From CAVOEB01 sp965249645 (GTDB lineage Bacteria > Pseudomonadota > Alphaproteobacteria > UBA828 > JAPUJA01), in assembly GCA_965249645.1 (NCBI GenBank), contig CBDFML010000008.1, positions 62,001 through 126,000 of the forward strand: DNA of 64,000 nt. Reading direction: 5' to 3'. Shown piece by piece: positions 7,858-16,305 of this stretch (within the stretch, counting starts at the first letter, position 1; each line of letters opens with the position of its first letter). The notes beneath the pieces are model-generated. The model saw only the letters and a list, made by a program, of their open reading frames with translations. It made no database searches and was not told the origin of the DNA. The position numbers were made by a program, and so were the translations under genes.

Positions 7858-8970
7858 CTAGAAGCCCGCCTTTATCTCCGTCCAGAGCAACATCATTTTC
7901 TCCCGCGTGGCCGGCGGGATCCCGCCTTCGAACTTACTGTTCGCGAGAAAGTTCTCGATATCGCTGAGTCCCAGGTCTTCCAGAGTTTCCTGGCTCACCA
8001 AATCGTAGGATTCCTTGTTGGCATGGCCGTAGCCATAATCCTCGATGAGGAACTTGCCGACCCGCGGCTCCATGACGGCATTGAGATAGTCGTAGGCCTG
8101 ATCCTCGGAGCCCGAGGCGTCTGCCATAAGCGTGTAGCCGCAGACCCAGCTCAGGACCCCTTCCTTCGGGATCATGAACTTGACAGGCACGCCCTGCTTT
8201 TTCAGTTCCACTATGGCATCATTCCAGGCAAATGCGGCAACGATTTCGCCGGACGCCATCGCCTGCCACAGGGTGGTCCGTTCTTCCCAGTAAAAAAGCA
8301 TGTTTTTGTGGATCTGGCGCAGCACGTCGGCTGCCCGCTCGAGCTCCTCGTCGGTCATGTCCAGATGGTCTTCGGCACCGGAGAGTAACGCAGCGACCGG
8401 GAAGGCTTCGTCAACGTAATCGTACATAGCCATCCGCCCCTGGTAGCGCTCGTCAAGCAGCAGGGCGTAGGATTCCTCCTCAATGTCCACCAGATCGGTA
8501 CGGTAGACGATCGATGAGGCGCCCCAATCCCATGGCAGGAGCCAATGGTCCCCGCCGTGTTGCATGCCCCTGATGGTCAACAGCTCGGGAAAGATATTGT
8601 CCCAGGCCTCGATCCGGGCCGGATCGATAGGCTTTATCAGTCCGGCGTCCCGCCATGTGCGAATGGCGGGCATGCAGGGATGAGCCATGTCGACCTTAAA
8701 GCCGGCTATCATCTTCGCGAATGCCTCGTCTTCGTCACCAAAGATGGGAAATTCCGGTGCTTCGCCGTATTTCTCGAGGAAGGCAGGGTAAAGCTCCGGT
8801 ATCTCATAGCCGGACCACTCGAAGATCTTAAGATTGACCGCCGCCTGTGCCTTCTGACTCGTAAAAGGTAAGACTGTTGCTACAACGCCTGCCGAGGCAA
8901 GCACTCGGGTAAACTCACGGCGGGTGAACGTCCCTTCTACCAGCCGCTCGCGAAAATCTTTGAGTTTCAT
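7858..8970 (-). CDS. periplasmic solute-binding protein, spermidine/putrescine type
   Basis: 370-residue extracellular binding protein of the PotD-like ABC family. The N-terminus contains a twin-arginine-type signal (FTRREFTRVLASAGVVATVL) ending near QKAQA, then a mature fold beginning LKIFEWSGYEIPELYPAFLEKYG. Such proteins capture polyamines, betaines or related cations in the periplasm. No permease or ATPase gene is adjacent, so it is an orphan here, perhaps separated from its transporter by IS activity. ATG 8970 is preceded by AAGGGGG at good spacing. A hairpin terminator follows the stop. Confidence 0.85.
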   Translation of the reverse strand: MKLKDFRERLVEGTFTRREFTRVLASAGVVATVLPFTSQKAQAAVNLKIFEWSGYEIPELYPAFLEKYGEAPEFPIFGDEDEAFAKMIAGFKVDMAHPCMPAIRTWRDAGLIKPIDPARIEAWDNIFPELLTIRGMQHGGDHWLLPWDWGASSIVYRTDLVDIEEESYALLLDERYQGRMAMYDYVDEAFPVAALLSGAEDHLDMTDEELERAADVLRQIHKNMLFYWEERTTLWQAMASGEIVAAFAWNDAIVELKKQGVPVKFMIPKEGVLSWVCGYTLMADASGSEDQAYDYLNAVMEPRVGKFLIEDYGYGHANKESYDLVSQETLEDLGLSDIENFLANSKFEGGIPPATREKMMLLWTEIKAGF

Positions 8971-9009
8971 GTTAACCCCCTTGTCTATATTTGCTCCTTT
9001 TGAAGACTA

Positions 9010-9840
9010 GGGTGTGGACTCAATTGATCCATAGTCTTATCGCGAAGATGTGGATCATGGCGAGGAAGTTGCGGCTGAGTTTTTCGAAGCGTGTTGCGAG
9101 CCTTCGCATGTCTTTCATGGTGCAGAAGAAGCGCTCGATGATGTTGCGCATTTTGTAAAGACCGACGTCATGGGAGATGGGCTCTTTGGCGTTGCTCTTT
9201 GATGGAATGACCGCCAGAGCCCCGTCATCGTCAATGAGCTGGCGGATGGCGCGTGAGCCGTAAGCCTTGTCGGCGACGACGGCAAGCGGCGCTCCGGCGC
9301 CTTCGAGAAGATCCGGCAGGACTTGACCGTCATGAACCTGACCGCCGGTGATGACAAAGCGCCGGGGACGACCGTGTTCATCGACTACGGCGTGAACCTT
9401 GCTTGTGCGGCCGCCGCGTGAGCGGCCGATATCCTGCGCCAGTTCCCCCCTTTTGCGCCGGCTGCCGCGCGGTGAGCCTTGACGATGGATGAGTCGATGA
9501 AGAACAGGCTGTCGCCGGAGTGTTCGGCAAGCCCATCGAAGATCGCCTTCCATATGCCGCGCCGTGCCCAGCGCGCATAGCGGTTGTAGATGGTGGTGCG
9601 CGGGCCGTAGCGCTCGGGCAGGTCGCGCCACGGGGCGCCGGTGCGCAGAATATAGAAAATTCCGTTCAAAACACGCCGATCGTCCATACGCTTCGGACCA
9701 CGTCCGCCCTTGGGCAAAAGCGGCTCGATCACCGCCCATTCTTCGTCTGACAAATCAAAGCGCATGATCAAACTCCTTTCCAAGAAGCTTGAATCACACT
9801 TCCACACTATGAATCAATAGGTTAAATTGGGTTCAGAACC
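9010..9840 (-). mobile_element. IS5-family element 2 (IS427-like), 831 bp
   Basis: TA flanks both ends (9008-9009 and 9841-9842). The termini are imperfect inverted repeats (about 15 of 20 matching, TAGG-type ends with an AATT core). It contains a single transposase split over two frames. It inserted about 40 bp upstream of the start of the PotD-like gene and may have separated that gene from its promoter. Confidence 0.8.
9020..9765 (-). CDS. IS5-family transposase 2, two frames joined by -1 frameshift
   Basis: The first frame begins MRFDLSDEEWAVIEPLLPKG (ATG 9765, AAAGGAG upstream) and carries TGAPWRDLPERYGPRTTIYNR and the DDE motif SLFFIDSSIVKAH. The second frame continues IGRSRGGRTSKVHAVVD, LAVVADKAYGS and MRNIIERFFCTMKDMRR to 9020. 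The frames join at an A4G6 run by a -1 shift, as in the other IS5 element of the window. Probably complete. Confidence 0.85.
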
Positions 9841-9962
9841 TAATTTTTCAACCACTGAAGAATGTACCAGATTTGCAATCCTGGGTCACCGGCCCACTAA
9901 ATCGCACCCAAATTCGGCTGGCCGCAAGTTTGACAGAAACGAGATAGTTCTCTGGCGGTTTT

Positions 9963-10082
9963 TCATATCGGGTGGCGACGGCCCGCCTTGCGCCAACGCG
10001 CGAAGCGGTTGTAGCAGGTCGTGGGCGGACCATAGCGCTCGGGAATTTCCGCCCAGTGCGCAGCCGCCAGATAACGCCGCCA
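9963..10082 (-). pseudogene. IS5-family transposase fragment
   Basis: On the minus strand a short stretch reads AEIPERYGPPTTCYNRFARW, then RKAG, the conserved N-terminal region of IS5 transposases. It is related to but distinct from the neighbouring element. It lacks both ends and the catalytic motifs, and a frame change occurs just upstream of it. Confidence 0.65.
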
Positions 10083-10146
10083 AAAGGCTTGCAGGGCACG
10101 ACCGGATAGAGAGGAGGTAGGGCGTGGGAGCCTTGCCGCTCCCCGG

Positions 10147-10518
10147 TCAGGGCTCGATCATGACGTAATATTCGCGGAAGGTCCCGGGCTGATGCCAGAT
10201 CCCCTTCGTGCCCCGCTGGATCATGAAGGCGTCGCCTTCATGGAAGGTCTGGGGCTCTTCGCCGTCGACGGTGAGGACGAGGCTGCCCTTGAGCACATAG
10301 CAAAATTGGTCGACGGGATAGCTCTCCAAGCGCTCGGTGTAGGCCGAGCATTCCCAGACCCCGGCGGTGATCTTGCCGGAGCCGCTGGTGACGTAGTTAT
10401 GCGCTGTCTCGACGACCGTGCCGTCGATAACCATCGACGGGACGACGGTCTGACAGGGCTGCAGGCCCGACTCGGCGGGGCCGTTAGGCTCGAGACGGAT
10501 CACGGTGGGTTGTGTCAT
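10147..10518 (-). CDS. cupin-domain protein (EutQ/DUF861-like)
   Basis: A 123-residue single cupin. The beta-barrel motifs GVWECSAYTERLESYPVDQF, YVLKGSLVLTVDGEE and FHEGDAFMIQRGTKGIWHQ are typical of small DUF861 cupins, found as enzymes or sensors for small metabolites and often beside amine or ureide catabolic genes. The substrate is unknown. Start ATG 10518 (MTQPTVIRLEP) has AGGAG just upstream; the longer open frame to 10752 lacks similarity. An IS5 remnant lies immediately downstream. Confidence 0.75.
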   Translation of the reverse strand: MTQPTVIRLEPNGPAESGLQPCQTVVPSMVIDGTVVETAHNYVTSGSGKITAGVWECSAYTERLESYPVDQFCYVLKGSLVLTVDGEEPQTFHEGDAFMIQRGTKGIWHQPGTFREYYVMIEP

Positions 10519-10864
10519 GGCTCCTGATACTCCCTTATTCGATTGCAAGATCGGCTGTCGGACGCTTGGCCGCGTGTCCCGCTGCTCTTTAAAAGAACTG
10601 GCGGAATGAACGCGATAAACTGTCGTAATATTCACTTTTTGTCGTCGTATTTTTCGTGGCGGAACACGCTCTCGATCATCTTCGTGGCAAGGCCAGATAT
10701 AGCGTAGCAGAGGTTGGCGAACAAGCAATCTGGCCTGTTGGCTCCACGTCACAGCCGCACGGGATTACACTGTATGAGTGGAGCAGTGGTGAAGTAGAGA
10801 GGCACTGTTCATCAATCGCTTTGCGCAAGGCGATTTTATCTCTGGATAAGGGAGAGTAAAAATT

Positions 10865-10915
10865 ATGGGAAAGAACGAATTTCTGGACAAGCTTTTGTCG
10901 GGCAAGATGAGCTAA
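10865..10915 (+). pseudogene. orphan N-terminus of a Tat-type binding protein
   Basis: A 16-codon frame (MGKNEFLDKLLSGKMS then TAA) has a good AAGGGAG ribosome site. The sequence resembles the extreme N-terminus of Tat-exported solute-binding proteins, where LLSGKMS is normally followed by the twin arginine. Here the stop comes first and only about 40 bp separate it from the next gene. Most likely what remains after a deletion; a true leader peptide is the alternative. Confidence 0.35.
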
Positions 10916-10957
10916 ACTGATTGGGGATCAACTCCATTTGCAAAAACTAAGAATCTC

Positions 10958-11899
10958 ATGACTACACTTCAGGAACGGCTCGACCATAAGGAAATTATTA
11001 TTCTCGACGCCGGTAACGGCACCGAACTCCAGCGCCGCGGCGTGCCTATGCACAGCATTGTCTGGTGCGCGGCGGCCATGAAGACCCACGCCGAGACGGT
11101 TCGCGAGGTCCACGAGGAATACATCCGCGCAGGCGCGGACGTCATCACCGCCAACACCTACTCCAATGCCCGATACCTGCTGGAGCTGGTCGGCCTGGAA
11201 GACGAGATCGGCGCGCTCAACCGACAGGCGATCGAGCTCGTACGGCAAGCTCGCGACGCAACGGCCGACCGTCCGATCTGGATTGCCGGCTCGATCTCAA
11301 GCGTTCCGTCATGGGAACTCAGCACCGGGAATACGCCGACGGCCGATCAGGCCAAGGCCGACTATCGAGAGCAGGCTGAGCTGCTGGCTGCGGCGGGGGT
11401 GGATCTGATCGCGGTGGAGATGATGATGGAAGCCGAGGATACGACCTACGCGGTCGAGGCTGCGCTCGCCACGGGCCTTCCGGTATGGGTCGGGTTCAGT
11501 TGCCAGTTGGATGGTGCCACGGTGCGGATGTTGCGCGCACCCTATAGCGTTCCCCCTGCCGACCCCGTATTCGGCCCCGAATTCGGCGCGGTGGTCGACG
11601 AGATCATGGCGCTCGGTGGCCAGGCAGCCGGCGTCATGCATAGCAAGGTCGATGACACGGCAGCGGCCCTTAAGGTGCTGGCCGAGCACTGGTCGGGACC
11701 CGCTTTGGCCTATGCCGAGTCCGGCGATTACGTGATGCCGGACTGGCGGTTTGGCGACGTCATATCGCCGGAGGATTACGCCGCCAAAGCGATGGAATGG
11801 ATCGATCTGGGTGTGCAGATCATCGGCGGCTGCTGCGGTACGGGGCCCGAGCACATCCGAGTGCTTAAGGAGCGCATGCCCGAGTACTTGCCGGATTGA
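10958..11899 (+). CDS. homocysteine S-methyltransferase family protein
   Basis: 313-residue TIM-barrel methyltransferase of the BHMT/MmuM family, which transfers a methyl group from betaine, S-methylmethionine or a similar donor to homocysteine via zinc. Seen: the DAGNGTELQRRG start, ADVITANTYSNARYLL, and the C-terminal GGCCGTGPEHI with two zinc-binding cysteines. The third zinc ligand, normally Cys in a GxNC block, appears to be His (QAAGVMHSKVDDT), so metal binding or function may differ. No strong ribosome site is seen. It lies between the two IS6 copies with the cupin and solute-binding genes; betaine-related C1 metabolism is inferred. Confidence 0.8.
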   Translation: MTTLQERLDHKEIIILDAGNGTELQRRGVPMHSIVWCAAAMKTHAETVREVHEEYIRAGADVITANTYSNARYLLELVGLEDEIGALNRQAIELVRQARDATADRPIWIAGSISSVPSWELSTGNTPTADQAKADYREQAELLAAAGVDLIAVEMMMEAEDTTYAVEAALATGLPVWVGFSCQLDGATVRMLRAPYSVPPADPVFGPEFGAVVDEIMALGGQAAGVMHSKVDDTAAALKVLAEHWSGPALAYAESGDYVMPDWRFGDVISPEDYAAKAMEWIDLGVQIIGGCCGTGPEHIRVLKERMPEYLPD

Positions 11900-11925
11900 G
11901 AACGCTCAGGTCGACGAGTGCCCCT

Positions 11926-11951
11926 ATGTCCGCTTCGGGTCATAAGCGGCA
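11926..11951. repeat. dispersed GTCCGCTT/AAGCGG palindrome
   Basis: ATGTCCGCTT, an 8-nt loop (cgggtcat), then AAGCGGCA, 27 bp after the homocysteine S-methyltransferase stop. It may act as an mRNA 3' hairpin. Confidence 0.6.
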
Positions 11952-12018
11952 CTCCGTAGCCGGGGCTCCAAAGGTCTGTACTGCGGCCATACGCAGACCC
12001 TCGGTTGATGAATACACA

Positions 12019-12823
12019 GGCTTTGTCAGAGTAAATGGGCTTGAGCCGGGAAGGGGAGTTCAATAGCCTCAAGCGATGCGAAATCCCTTCCGTTATTTCA
12101 ATAGTTCTCCCGAGGTAATTCGCCTCGCGGTGATGTTGTACATCCGGTATCCGCTGTCGCTACGGCAAGTCGAGGATCTCCTGTTCGAGCGTGGCGTCGA
12201 CATCTGCCACGAGACGGTGGGTTTCTGGTGGAACCGGTTCGGTCCGATGTTCGCGGCAGAGATCAGGAAGCGGCGGGTTCACAATCAGTTGTTTTCGCAA
12301 TGGCGCTGGCACCTGGACGAGGTATTCGTGCGGATCAATGGAGAGATGCACTATCTGTGGCGTGCTGTGGATCACGAAGGCGAGATGCTTGAAGTCTTCA
12401 CCACAAAGCGCCGGGATCGCAGGGCTGCTCTGAAGTTCCTGAAGTGTGCAATGAAGCGCTACGGCCGGCCAGAAGTAATCGTGACGGACCGGCTCCGTTC
12501 GTACGGTGCCGCGATGAAAGAGATTGGGGTCGAGGATCGTCGGCTTTGCGGTCGGTGGCTCAACAATCGAGCTGAAAACTCACACCAACCGTTTCGCAGA
12601 CGAGAGGGAGCGATGGCCAGGTTCAGAGACATCAAGACCCTGCAGAAATTCGCCGCCGCCCACGCCTCGATCCACAATCATTTCAACCAGGAACGTCATC
12701 TTTACAACCGCGAAAACTTCAAACTCAATCGCTCCGCCGCCTTGGCCGAGTGGCGTCAACTTGCAGCCTGAGAGCCCTCGATCGTTAGTTCTACTGGTCC
12801 AATCCAGTTAGTCTGACAATGCC
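12019..12823 (+). mobile_element. IS6-family element, copy B, 805 bp
   Basis: Same length and termini as copy A (left end GGCTTTGTCAGA, right end GGCATTGTCAGA in reverse). Flanks aatacaca and gagacgat differ from each other and from copy A, so there is no simple target duplication. With copy A it brackets a 5.3-kb module holding the binding protein, an IS5 element, the cupin and the methyltransferase. Confidence 0.85.
12076..12771 (+). CDS. IS6-family transposase, copy B
   Basis: 231 residues, intact, with the same D, D, E motifs as copy A (HLDEVFVRI, VIVTDRLRS, NRAENSHQ). It differs from copy A only near the C-terminus (NRENFKLNRSAALAEWRQLAA here). Confidence 0.92.
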   Translation: MRNPFRYFNSSPEVIRLAVMLYIRYPLSLRQVEDLLFERGVDICHETVGFWWNRFGPMFAAEIRKRRVHNQLFSQWRWHLDEVFVRINGEMHYLWRAVDHEGEMLEVFTTKRRDRRAALKFLKCAMKRYGRPEVIVTDRLRSYGAAMKEIGVEDRRLCGRWLNNRAENSHQPFRRREGAMARFRDIKTLQKFAAAHASIHNHFNQERHLYNRENFKLNRSAALAEWRQLAA

Positions 12824-12867
12824 GAGACGATGATGCAACGCATTCGTTGACATAAGGGAGGCATAAG

Positions 12868-13971
12868 ATGAAGAAGACGCCATTCCATGAGGTTGGCCTT
12901 GAGCACGGCGCCCAGATGATCGAGCTTTTTGGCTACTACCTTCCCTGGGAATACTCATCCGGGCACGAGAAATAGCATCTGGCTACCCGGCATGCGGCGA
13001 GCCTTTGCGACCTCGATTACATGGGCGAGTTTATAATCGAGGGCACCGATGCGCTGGCATTCATCCAAAAACTCATGACCAACGATTACGGTAAAAAGAA
13101 TATCGGCTCAATCCAATATACCGCGATGTGCGACACCGACGGCAACATGATCGACGACGGCACCCTATGGCGCCTTGACGAGCGCAAGTACATGTTCGTG
13201 AGCGGCTCCGAGGACGACTTCGCCTGGATCGAAAAGAACGCCGAGGGATTCGATGTCGCCATTCAAAACATTACATCGGAACACACGACCCTCGCTTTCC
13301 AGGGCCCGAAGACGCCGGAGATATAGAGTAGACTCACCGACTACGAATTCGAGACCATCACATACTATCGGTTCGTCGAAGTGAAGATTGCCGGCGTCGA
13401 TTGCCTCCTCGCGCGGATGGGCTATACGGGCGAGTTCGGCTATGAGGTCCACTTCCACCCACGGCACGGACCAAAGATCTGGTCCGAAATCATGACCGCC
13501 GGCACGGACGCGGGTAACGTGCCCTGTGGCCAGGCCGCGCTGGAAAGCCTGCGCCAGGAGGCCGGTTATCTTCTTGTCGGTAACGAGCACGACACGAATA
13601 CCAATCCGTTCGAGGCGGGAATCGGCTTTGTGGTCAAACTCCACAAGCCTGACTTCAGCGGTAAACAGGCGCTGATGGAGATCGCCGAGCGTGGTGTCCG
13701 ACGCCGGATCGTTTGGTTCGATATCCCCTCTGGGGCGGTTGCGAAGACCGGCGATTCAATCCTCGTCGCGAACAAGAACGTCGGGCAGGTAACCAGCGGC
13801 TCCTACTCGCCGGGGCGCAAGCGCGGCACGGCAATGGGTTACGTCAATTCAGAACACACAATTCCGGGCCTCGCAGTCACCATCGAGAGCGAAGGGAAGC
13901 ACCACGACGCCAAGCTTTCGGTAATGCCGCTCTACGATCCGGGCGACGCCGTAACGCGTACTCTCCCCTGA
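12868..13971 (+). pseudogene. GcvT-family aminomethyltransferase with two in-frame amber codons
   Basis: One reading frame encodes a full folate-dependent aminomethyltransferase-like protein (MKKTPFHEVGLEHGAQMIEL to YDPGDAVTRTLP, about 367 codons). The conserved blocks are HLATRHAASLCDLDYMG, ARMGYTGEFGYEVHF and SGSYSPGRKRGTAMGYV. It is interrupted by TAG at 12973-12975 and TAG at 13324-13326, both without a frame change. AAGGGAGG lies before the ATG. The family includes the glycine-cleavage T protein and dimethylglycine, sarcosine and DMSP demethylases; the latter fit the neighbourhood. TAG ends ordinary genes here (for example rplU), so readthrough is unlikely. Confidence 0.75.
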
Positions 13972-14226
13972 GACGAATTTTGATGCGCCGGCTCAAGGGG
14001 CCGGTTTTGGTCTTGAACCCGACAACCGATCTGGATTGAAGGTGACTTATTTGGAGCACTCTTTAAAGAAGCGATGCGAGGCGTGCCATGAAGCAGTTCG
14101 TCGTTCACGGCCTGCGCGACGGCTTCGGGGAATCCGTAATAAAGCGTTCGGCTGGTCCGAGCTCGGACCGAGGAAACCTACGCACTCTTCCCAACGCCTC
14201 CGCGCCATCCTCACTCCCGTCCTTAG

Positions 14227-14250
14227 GTCCGCTTCCGGCTAGAAGCGGAC
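14227..14250. repeat. dispersed GTCCGCTT/AAGCGGAC palindrome, perfect copy
   Basis: GTCCGCTT and AAGCGGAC flank an 8-nt loop (ccggctag). Perfect member of the repeat family. Confidence 0.7.
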
Positions 14251-14373
14251 GAATTTGTGAGCCGTCGGAAATGTCCGTTAGTAGCCATCTACCGGACTTG
14301 CCGTCGTCAACTCCAGGCCGTCAAGATTGGCTGATTTCAACGGGATGCGCCAGTCCGCGCGAGGCCATCGGGG

Positions 14374-14400
14374 TTGACAGATCAGCACCATTGCTAAACT
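14374..14400 (+). promoter_or_regulatory. candidate sigma-70 promoter for the peptide ABC operon
   Basis: TTGACA (14374-14379), a 15-bp spacer, then TAAACT (14395-14400), about 150 bp before the binding-protein start. The -35 is perfect but the spacer is short. Confidence 0.4.
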
Positions 14401-14548
14401 CTTCCGAAAGCCTCTCGATCGAACGCATCTGCGTCTTTTCTTCCAAGCGGGGAGAGCCGGGAAAGGGGCGGAGACTAGGCGGGTTGCACGGTGATCGTTG
14501 TCCAAAGAGGCTGGACCGTGCCATCAGTCGAAAAGGGAGATAAAAGCG

Positions 14549-16144
14549 ATGATTCTATTTTCATTCAAACGCGCCGCCGCGTGCGTCGCACTAGCCACCG
14601 TTTTGGCATTTGGCGCCGGTATGGCCGCCAAGCCCGCGAACGCCGGCGGAACCTTTATCTACGGCATGCCCGCCGACCACAGCATCCTGGACCCGCATGT
14701 GACCTGCGGCTGGATGGCGAAGATGGTCAACTACCAGATTTATGAATCGCTCGTGGAGATTGACCTGCACAGCAAAGAGTGGCCGACAAAATTGAAGGGG
14801 CAACTTGCAGAATCCTGGGAAATTTCCGACGACGGGACGGAATACACCTTCAATTTGCGGCACGGCGTCAAGTTCACCGACGGTACAGACTTCGATGCCC
14901 ACGCCGTGAAATACAACTTCGACCGCTTCCTGGACCCCGATGCGTCGCATTTTTACGATGTGGCAAACGCATATTTCGACTTCATCCGCTTTGTGGCCGA
15001 CATCAAGTCGGTCGACGTGATCGACGACTTCACGGTCAAAATTACACTTAACGGGCCAAACTACGAGTTCCTGCGTACAGGCATGGAAGACTGCCCGTCG
15101 ATGTACATTATCAGCCCGGCGGCACTGCAAACCTACGGCGATGAGGGCATCCCGCTTCACCCGATCGGCACCGGGCCGTTCAAGTTTGTCGAACGCGATC
15201 CGAGTGTGAGCACGACGCTAGTTCGCAATGATGACTACTGGGGCGAAAAGGTGAAGGTCGATACGCTCATCTTCCGAATCCTCGAAGATCCGGCAACCCG
15301 GGTGAATGCGCTGCTTGCCGGCGAGGTTCACGCCATTCAGGACCCGCCCTGGGACGAGATCAAGGGCTTGGCGGATGAAGGCTTCGTGATCACGAAGAAC
15401 GAGAACGCGCCGACCATCTGGTATCTCAGCTTCAACATGAAGAACCCGGTCATGCAGGACGTCCGGGTGCGCCAGGCGATCAACTATGCAATCGACAAGG
15501 ACAGCATCGCCGAGAAAATTCTGTACGGCTACGGCAAGCCCGCCTACGGCATGCTCAACGCCGGAACTTTCGCCTACGATCCGGACTTCGTGAGCTATAC
15601 CTACGATCCGGATAAGGCCCGCGAGCTTCTCGTAGAGGCCGGCTATGGCGACGGGCTCGACCTCGACTTCGACGTCATGATCTATGGCACCGGTGAACTG
15701 CTCGAAAAGTGGATTCAGCGCGATCTCAAGAAGGTCGGGATTAATTTAAACCTCAACAAGATGGAGTGGCTCGCCTACCTCGACAAATGGGTCCCCGGAA
15801 TGCCCGAGGAAGTCCACATGAACGAGATGGTGTGGGGTGAGCAGTTGCCGCGCTGGACCGCGTTCGGCCTACGCTGCGATCGCGCGCCATGGACCGGCAA
15901 TAACATCGGCTGGTACTGCAACGAGGATATGGACAAGATATTCCAGCAGGCACTCGTGACCGCCGATCAGTCGGAAGCCGCGGCGCTCTACCAGCAGGCG
16001 GATTCGTGGATCATGCTGAACGATCCCGCGAATGCGCCGATCTATCACTACTTCAACCCGATCGCGCTCGACCCGTCAGTCAGGGGATTCACGAATTCCC
16101 CATCCAACTGGTGGGATTTTTCGCGGGTCCATTTCGAGGAGTAG
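14549..16144 (+). CDS. ABC transporter substrate-binding protein, family 5 (DppA/OppA type)
   Basis: 531-residue periplasmic receptor for peptides, opines or related solutes. A Sec signal peptide (FKRAAACVALATVLAFGAG then PANA) is followed by the family 5 pattern GGTFIYGMPADHSILDPHV, WEISDDGTEYTFNLRHGVKF and RVRQAINYAIDKDSIA. Start ATG 14549 has AAGGGAG at 8 nt; a longer frame from 14498 has no merit. First gene of a receptor-permease-permease-ATPase-ATPase operon that is followed by an M24 hydrolase. Two Cys (TCGWMAK and ALRCDRAPW) may be structural. The ligand cannot be deduced. Confidence 0.9.
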   Translation: MILFSFKRAAACVALATVLAFGAGMAAKPANAGGTFIYGMPADHSILDPHVTCGWMAKMVNYQIYESLVEIDLHSKEWPTKLKGQLAESWEISDDGTEYTFNLRHGVKFTDGTDFDAHAVKYNFDRFLDPDASHFYDVANAYFDFIRFVADIKSVDVIDDFTVKITLNGPNYEFLRTGMEDCPSMYIISPAALQTYGDEGIPLHPIGTGPFKFVERDPSVSTTLVRNDDYWGEKVKVDTLIFRILEDPATRVNALLAGEVHAIQDPPWDEIKGLADEGFVITKNENAPTIWYLSFNMKNPVMQDVRVRQAINYAIDKDSIAEKILYGYGKPAYGMLNAGTFAYDPDFVSYTYDPDKARELLVEAGYGDGLDLDFDVMIYGTGELLEKWIQRDLKKVGINLNLNKMEWLAYLDKWVPGMPEEVHMNEMVWGEQLPRWTAFGLRCDRAPWTGNNIGWYCNEDMDKIFQQALVTADQSEAAALYQQADSWIMLNDPANAPIYHYFNPIALDPSVRGFTNSPSNWWDFSRVHFEE

Positions 16145-16305
16145 TTCGTTCGCGCCAGCTCCGATCGGAGAGGCGTTCGCCGCTGCGCCCAGGCGCGATG
16201 GCGGACGCCTCTGCGTCGTCTTTTTCCTTGCGCGGCACGGTGGGTTGCTCAAGCGGGGCCAGCGCAGCAGCACTTGGCTGAACAGTTCGCTAGACTGACC
16301 GCCTC

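Larger units (their letters stand above)
13972..14548. other. intergenic region before the peptide transporter operon
   Basis: 577 bp with no convincing gene. It contains a perfect dispersed palindrome (14227-14250), a degenerate second one (about 14270-14301, ATGTCCG and CGGACTT) and a candidate promoter near 14374-14400. Short frames show no family similarity. Confidence 0.5.

Noticed and set aside
5926..12823. Classical composite transposon
   Set aside because: No matching target duplication at the outer ends, and the copies are joined to truncated genes.
12973..13326. Pyrrolysine or other amber recoding in the GcvT-like gene
   Set aside because: TAG is used as the normal stop of intact genes here (for example rplU and Rieske A), and no suppressor tRNA is visible in the window; kept only as a point to check.
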